Source of the DNA: CAWBVG01 sp963792175 | GTDB lineage: Bacteria > Acidobacteriota > Vicinamibacteria > Vicinamibacterales > CAVVIG01 | DNA length: 34,175 bases | Direction of reading: 5' to 3' | Assembly: GCA_963792175.1 (NCBI GenBank) | Contig: CAWBVG010000022.1 | Coordinates: 1-34,175 of the forward strand | Shown: in pieces, positions 30,696 through 34,175 of the stretch | Position numbering within the stretch: the first letter of the stretch is position 1 | Layout of the letters: each line of letters starts with the position of its first letter | Program-made: the position numbers and the translations under genes | Notes under the pieces: model-generated | What the model was told of the DNA's origin: nothing | The model's input: the letters and a program-made list of their open reading frames with translations, nothing else | Databases searched by the model: none

Positions 30696-31853
30696 GTGTT
30701 CGCGCTCGCGTACGTCGACGGCGGCATGCCTCACGTGCACGTGCTGCGGGTCGGCGAAACCCTCATCGGCCGCACGCCGGCCTGCGACCTGATCATCAAC
30801 GCCCCGTCAGTCTCGCGCCGGCACGCGCGGCTACGCGTGGTCGGCGGGCGCGTGTTCGTGCGCGACGCCGACAGCACGCACGGCACCGCGGTGAACGGGG
30901 TGCCGGTCGTCGAGGAACAGGAAATCACGTCCGGCGACACGCTGCTCGTCGGCGAGGTCGCGATCACGCTGATTCAGGACCTCCCCGAATCCGAGCCGCT
31001 TTCGGAGTCGCACCAGGAGCTGGGCGACACCGGCAATCTGGTCCGGCGGGTCGACGACGACCGCGCCGTGACGCGCGCGGCGGCAGAGGATCTGAATGCC
31101 GCCGTCGAGGCCGCCGCGCTCGCGCCGCCGCGGTCCGAGCGGCGCGGCGGCGGCGATCGGCGCAGAGTGGATCTCGGACGTCTGTCGCGCGTGGCGCAAA
31201 AGCTGATGCAGGAGACGTGGCGGCGCGAGCGGCTGCAGCGGCACCACTCGCCTGGCGTGATCGAGCGAGTCCTGCGGGGCACTGACGCCGACCTGCGGTT
31301 CATGCCGCAGGAACGCGACGTCACCGTCATGTTCTGCGACATCGTCGGCTTCACGACACTCTGCGAGCAGATGGAACCGGCGGTGATCGGGGAACTGCTC
31401 AACAGCTTCTTCGGCCGGATGGCCGACGTCATCTTCGACCACGAGGGGACGCTCGACAAGTTCATCGGCGACGCGATTCTCGCGGTCTTCGGCGCGCCGT
31501 TCGATCAGCCCGACCACGCCGCGCGGTGCGTGGCGGCGGCGCTGGCGATGCGGAAGCAGTTGGCGCGCTTCAACCTCGAGCAGCCGCGCCCGATCCGGAT
31601 GCGGACGGCGATCAACACCGGCCGCGCCCTGACCGGCGACATCGGATCGCCGAAACGGCGCGAGTTCACCGTGCTGGGCGACGTGGTCAACATCGCGGCC
31701 CGGCTCGAAGCGTCGGTGGCGCAGCCCGACCAGATTGTCATCTCGGATCAGACGCGGGAGCGGCTGGGCGAGGCCTTCCAGCTGCGCCCGCTCGGTGTCG
31801 TGTCACTCCGCGGCCGGGAGTCGAATCTGGCGACATTCGAAGTGATCGGGTGA
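30696..31853 (+). CDS. FHA domain-adenylate/guanylate cyclase (class III)
   Basis: This is an intact 385-residue protein with a GTG start two bases after the kinase stop. The FHA domain at about 15-95 has GRTPACDLIINAPSVSRRHA and DADSTHGTAVNG, the phosphothreonine-binding loops. A basic linker (SERRGGGDRRRVD) leads to the class III cyclase domain from about residue 205. It has VTVMFCDIVGFTTLCEQM with metal Asp215, TLDKFIGDAILAVFGAP with Lys255 and Asp259, and FTVLGDVVNIAARLEA with the transition-state Asn and Arg. The Lys favours adenylate over guanylate cyclase. It lacks membrane segments. The paired kinase may phosphorylate a partner, or itself, that the FHA domain then binds to control cAMP formation. 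This wiring is inferred from the gene pair only. Confidence 0.9.
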   Translation: MFALAYVDGGMPHVHVLRVGETLIGRTPACDLIINAPSVSRRHARLRVVGGRVFVRDADSTHGTAVNGVPVVEEQEITSGDTLLVGEVAITLIQDLPESEPLSESHQELGDTGNLVRRVDDDRAVTRAAAEDLNAAVEAAALAPPRSERRGGGDRRRVDLGRLSRVAQKLMQETWRRERLQRHHSPGVIERVLRGTDADLRFMPQERDVTVMFCDIVGFTTLCEQMEPAVIGELLNSFFGRMADVIFDHEGTLDKFIGDAILAVFGAPFDQPDHAARCVAAALAMRKQLARFNLEQPRPIRMRTAINTGRALTGDIGSPKRREFTVLGDVVNIAARLEASVAQPDQIVISDQTRERLGEAFQLRPLGVVSLRGRESNLATFEVIG

Positions 31854-31867
31854 AAGGCGCAAACGAC

Positions 31868-31884
31868 ACAAAGGAAACAAAGGA
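31868..31884. repeat. Two direct ACAAAGGA units
   Basis: ACAAAGGA at 31868-31875 and 31877-31884 repeat with a 9-base period, in the short gap after the cyclase gene. No function is evident. Confidence 0.4.
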
Positions 31885-31968
31885 CGCACACCAGAGATCG
31901 TGGTTGTGCCCAGGACTTCACACGCCACGGTGTCCCATCGGCCCCCAAGACCTGTTAGGATCGCGGGT

Positions 31969-31974
31969 GACAAT
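31969..31974 (+). promoter_or_regulatory. Possible -10 element at the serine-hydrolase-like start
   Basis: GACAAT ends 7 bases before the ATG at 31982 without a Shine-Dalgarno sequence. A TTAGGAT motif at 31955-31961 also lies upstream. A leaderless transcript is possible. Confidence 0.25.
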
Positions 31975-31981
31975 CTGATCC

Positions 31982-33028
31982 ATGCGTCGCAGCCTGATCC
32001 TGATCATCGCGGCCGTGTCACTGTCGGCAACCGTGCTCGTGCACGCCGCCGACGACCTGGTCCTCTCCCGGTTCAGCGACTTTCTCGACGCGCTGCGCGA
32101 GCAGTCCGGCATCCCGGGCCTCGCGGCCACGATTGTCTCGACCAACGACATCATGTGGGAGCACGCGAACGGGTTGCGGGACGTCGAACGCAACCTGCCG
32201 GTGCGAACCGACACGCCGTTTCAGATCGACGGGTCCGCGCAGCTCCTGGTGGCCGCTCAAGTGCTGCGTTGCGCGGAGGAAGGGCGGCTCCTCCTCGACG
32301 GGCGTGCGGATTCGAACGGCGGCGACGGCGCGACCGTGCGTCAGCTCCTGACGCATACGACCTCGTCCGCCGACGGGTTGCGCTTCTCCTATCGCCTGGA
32401 CCGTCTGGCGCCGCTCGCGGCGGCCATCGCCACGTGCACGGGCGACACGTTCAGCGGCGCGACGATCTCGATGCTCGAGCGCTTGAACATGACGGACACG
32501 GTGCCGGGCTCGGATGGCACGTCGTGGCTGCCCGCATCGGCCGATCCGGGCGGCGGCGTCGCGCAACGCTACTCGAGCGTGCTGGGACGTCTGGCAACGC
32601 CCTACACCGTGGATGGCAAGAGCAAGCCCACGCCGTCGCGCTACTCCGCGACAACGCTGACGCCATCGAGCGGCCTCATCTCGACCGTGCGCGATCTCGC
32701 CAAGTTCGATCTCGCGATCCGGAGGGGCGTCCAGCTGCGTGCGGAAACGCTCGCGCTGGCGTGGACGGCACCGAACGGCGCCGGCGGCCAGCGTCTTCCG
32801 CATGGGATGGGCTGGTTCGTGCAGAGCTACAACGGGGAACCGATCGTCTGGCAGTTCGGCGTCTCGGACAACGGATCTTCGTCTATGATTCTCACCGCGC
32901 CGTTTCGCGGCTTGACGTTGATCCTGCTCGCGAACAGTTCGGGGCTGGCTCGACCGTTCTCGCTCGAGGCAGGCGATGTGACGGTGTCCCCGTTCGCGCG
33001 CCTGTTTCTGGGAATCTTCGTGCGTTGA
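31982..33028 (+). CDS. Exported serine-hydrolase (beta-lactamase-fold) homologue lacking the catalytic lysine
   Basis: This is an intact 348-residue protein. RRSLILIIAAVSLSATVLVH, followed by AADD, is a signal peptide. FSDFLDALREQSGIPGLAAT and WEHANGLRDVERNLPVRTDT match the start of class C beta-lactamase and DD-peptidase-like proteins. The motif expected to be S-x-x-K reads DGSAQLLVAAQVL, with Ser85 and Leu88 where Lys is needed. The HxG motif near the end reads FGVSDNG. RQLLTHTTS and TPSSGLISTVRDLAKFD are retained. The fold is therefore probably kept while hydrolysis is lost, or a different chemistry is used. It gives no support for antibiotic resistance. The stop overlaps the next gene, suggesting that the two proteins act together in the envelope. 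Confidence 0.82.
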   Translation: MRRSLILIIAAVSLSATVLVHAADDLVLSRFSDFLDALREQSGIPGLAATIVSTNDIMWEHANGLRDVERNLPVRTDTPFQIDGSAQLLVAAQVLRCAEEGRLLLDGRADSNGGDGATVRQLLTHTTSSADGLRFSYRLDRLAPLAAAIATCTGDTFSGATISMLERLNMTDTVPGSDGTSWLPASADPGGGVAQRYSSVLGRLATPYTVDGKSKPTPSRYSATTLTPSSGLISTVRDLAKFDLAIRRGVQLRAETLALAWTAPNGAGGQRLPHGMGWFVQSYNGEPIVWQFGVSDNGSSSMILTAPFRGLTLILLANSSGLARPFSLEAGDVTVSPFARLFLGIFVR

Positions 33029-33633
33029 ACGGTAGATGGAGGATCACCGGGCGCGTCGTGCTGGCGGCCGTGCTGCTGTCAGCACCGTCGCAGGCGGTGG
33101 CAGGCGAGCGGCAAATCCGGCCGTTCGTCGGAACCACGTTCGAAGGCAGCACGACCTTCATCGACTCCGAGAACGCGGTCGGAAAGGCTCACGGGCTCAT
33201 CGGGGTGAGCGCGATGTGGCTGCGGGAAATCTTCGGGGTCGAGGCCGATCTGGCGCACGTGAACGGGTTCTTTCAGGCGGGCGATCGACGCCTGGTGCTC
33301 GACAGCCGCGTGACCACGCTGATGGGCAACGTCGTGGTCGCGGCGCCGGCGCGAAAAACCCAATACGGGTTGCGGCCGTACCTGTCGGGCGGCGCGGGTC
33401 TCATGTGGACCCACATCGGGTACGCCTTCGGGGTGTTTCAGGTGGCCGAGACGATGGGCGCCCTGGACCTCGGCGGCGGGGCGCAGGGATACCTTACGAA
33501 CCGGATCGGCGTCGGCTGGGACGTGCGGCGGTTCAACAGTCTGTCGAAGACGGGCGAGCCGGGCGCCACCACGACCGGGAAAGAACAATTGTCCTTCTGG
33601 CGCGCCAGCATGGCCCTGGTGATTGGGTCCTAA
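33025..33633 (+). CDS. Putative outer-membrane beta-barrel protein
   Basis: This is an intact protein of 202 residues. A TTG at 33025 overlaps the previous stop (TTGA) and begins NGRWRITGRVVLAAVLLSAP, a signal peptide with cleavage after QAVA. A later GTG at 33058 would shorten it to the hydrophobic core. The mature part has alternating hydrophobic strands: IRPFVGTTFEGSTTF, FGVEADLAHVNGFFQ, RPYLSGGAGLMWTHIGY, DLGGGAQGYLTNRIGVGWDV. It ends WRASMALVIGS, with a pattern like small OmpW/OmpA-type barrels. No exact family is recognised. Its coupling to the preceding exported protein and the DUF4390 gene 1 base later suggests an envelope operon. Confidence 0.72.
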   Translation: MNGRWRITGRVVLAAVLLSAPSQAVAGERQIRPFVGTTFEGSTTFIDSENAVGKAHGLIGVSAMWLREIFGVEADLAHVNGFFQAGDRRLVLDSRVTTLMGNVVVAAPARKTQYGLRPYLSGGAGLMWTHIGYAFGVFQVAETMGALDLGGGAQGYLTNRIGVGWDVRRFNSLSKTGEPGATTTGKEQLSFWRASMALVIGS

Positions 33634-33634
33634 G

Positions 33635-34175
33635 ATGAGATCGACGATGACCTGTGCGCGCACAATCGCGCTGATGCTGCTGGTGGCGGGCGTTGCGGTT
33701 CTGCAGGCCGCCGACGCCGAACTGCGGATCACGCCGACCGTCAGCCACGATCGCCTCCTCGTCACCTGCGAGCTCGAGGGCGCCGACGTCACCGCCGTGC
33801 GCGAGGCGATCGCCAGCGGTCTTCGCACGACCTTCACCTACGAGCTGGAACTTCGGACCATCGTCCCCGGCTGGTTCGATCGCACCATCATGACCACGGT
33901 CGTGGCCATGAGCGATCAGTACGACAACCTGACGCGCCGCCACACGCTGTCGCGATCGATCGATGGCCGCATCGAAGACATGACGGTGACGGAAGACGAG
34001 GCCATCGTTCAGACCTGGCTGACGAAGCTGAATCGTGTGCCGGTCTACGACACATCCCGCCTCGACGCGACCCGCGACTACTACGTGCGCATCACCAGCC
34101 GCGCGCGGCCGTTTGGCGGCTCGCTGCTCGGCCTGACGCGGACGGTCACTGCCAGCGCCAAATTCACCATCGTAC
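33635..34175 (+). CDS. DUF4390 family protein (3' partial, runs off the window)
   Basis: An open frame of at least 180 codons starts at ATG 33635, one base after the previous stop, and is still open at the window end. ARTIALMLLVAGVAVLQAAD is a signal peptide. LRITPTVSHDRLLVTCELEG, AIASGLRTTFTYELELRTIV, PGWFDRTIM and YDNLTRRHTLSRSI fit the DUF4390 pattern (a 'sGl-.tf.yelel' strand, then a 'W.D', then 'yD.ltr.y'). VPVYDTSRLDATRDYYVRIT also fits. In other bacteria DUF4390 genes often precede NtrY/NtrX-type two-component genes, so such genes may follow beyond the edge. Its molecular role is unknown. Confidence 0.78.
   Translation, partial: MRSTMTCARTIALMLLVAGVAVLQAADAELRITPTVSHDRLLVTCELEGADVTAVREAIASGLRTTFTYELELRTIVPGWFDRTIMTTVVAMSDQYDNLTRRHTLSRSIDGRIEDMTVTEDEAIVQTWLTKLNRVPVYDTSRLDATRDYYVRITSRARPFGGSLLGLTRTVTASAKFTIV

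Noticed and set aside
31982..33028. Antibiotic-resistance beta-lactamase
   Set aside because: The catalytic Lys of SxxK and the HxG motif are missing.

Overview
The window is GC-rich bacterial chromosome with Gram-negative features: an outer-membrane-type protein, Tat-exported proteins and a polysaccharide flippase. ASPIC/UnbV-FG-GAP and CARDB proteins, a bacillithiol pathway, a Pkn-type kinase and GGGGTCAGA/TCTGACCCC palindromes together recall soil Acidobacteriota (perhaps Vicinamibacteria). That placement is inference from gene content; no rRNA or tRNA gene was seen.

Positions 1-11060 are a surface-polysaccharide locus. A flippase entering from the left edge is followed by three tandem paralogous glycosyltransferases and a methyltransferase, most joined by ATGA stop/start overlaps. 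Convergent to these, on the minus strand, lie a GT2 glycosyltransferase and a GT39-like membrane glycosyltransferase. Then come, on the plus strand, a UDP-galactopyranose-mutase/amine-oxidase-type flavoprotein and another GT2 enzyme. Positions 11108-16746 hold a palindromic repeat, a small secreted protein, an exported DsrE-like protein, a membrane PAS-GGDEF-EAL protein (minus) and a Tat-exported double VOC protein.

Positions 17081-24156 hold an S8 protease with five CARDB repeats, then an overlapping set of histidine kinase, NarL-type regulator and Tat-exported ASPIC/UnbV protein. Positions 24188-26030 (minus) are bshB1-bshA of bacillithiol synthesis, divergent from a B12-binding-type radical SAM gene. 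Positions 28018-34175 hold a PhnB-like VOC protein, a long-armed palindrome, a Ser/Thr kinase coupled to an FHA-adenylate cyclase, a serine-hydrolase homologue lacking the catalytic lysine, a small outer-membrane-like protein and a truncated DUF4390 gene.

A dominant property of the sequence is frame breaks. More than half of the genes must be read across two or more frames, although the protein signal continues on both sides of each break. Breaks cluster at 1-3800 and 26260-27900 and are absent from about ten genes elsewhere. The simplest reading is uncorrected indels in the assembly, so spans below follow the gene and not a single open frame. I found no clear defence, mobile or novel multi-gene system. 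The best leads are the tandem glycosyltransferases, the palindromic repeats, the possible leaderless promoters and the kinase-cyclase signalling pair.
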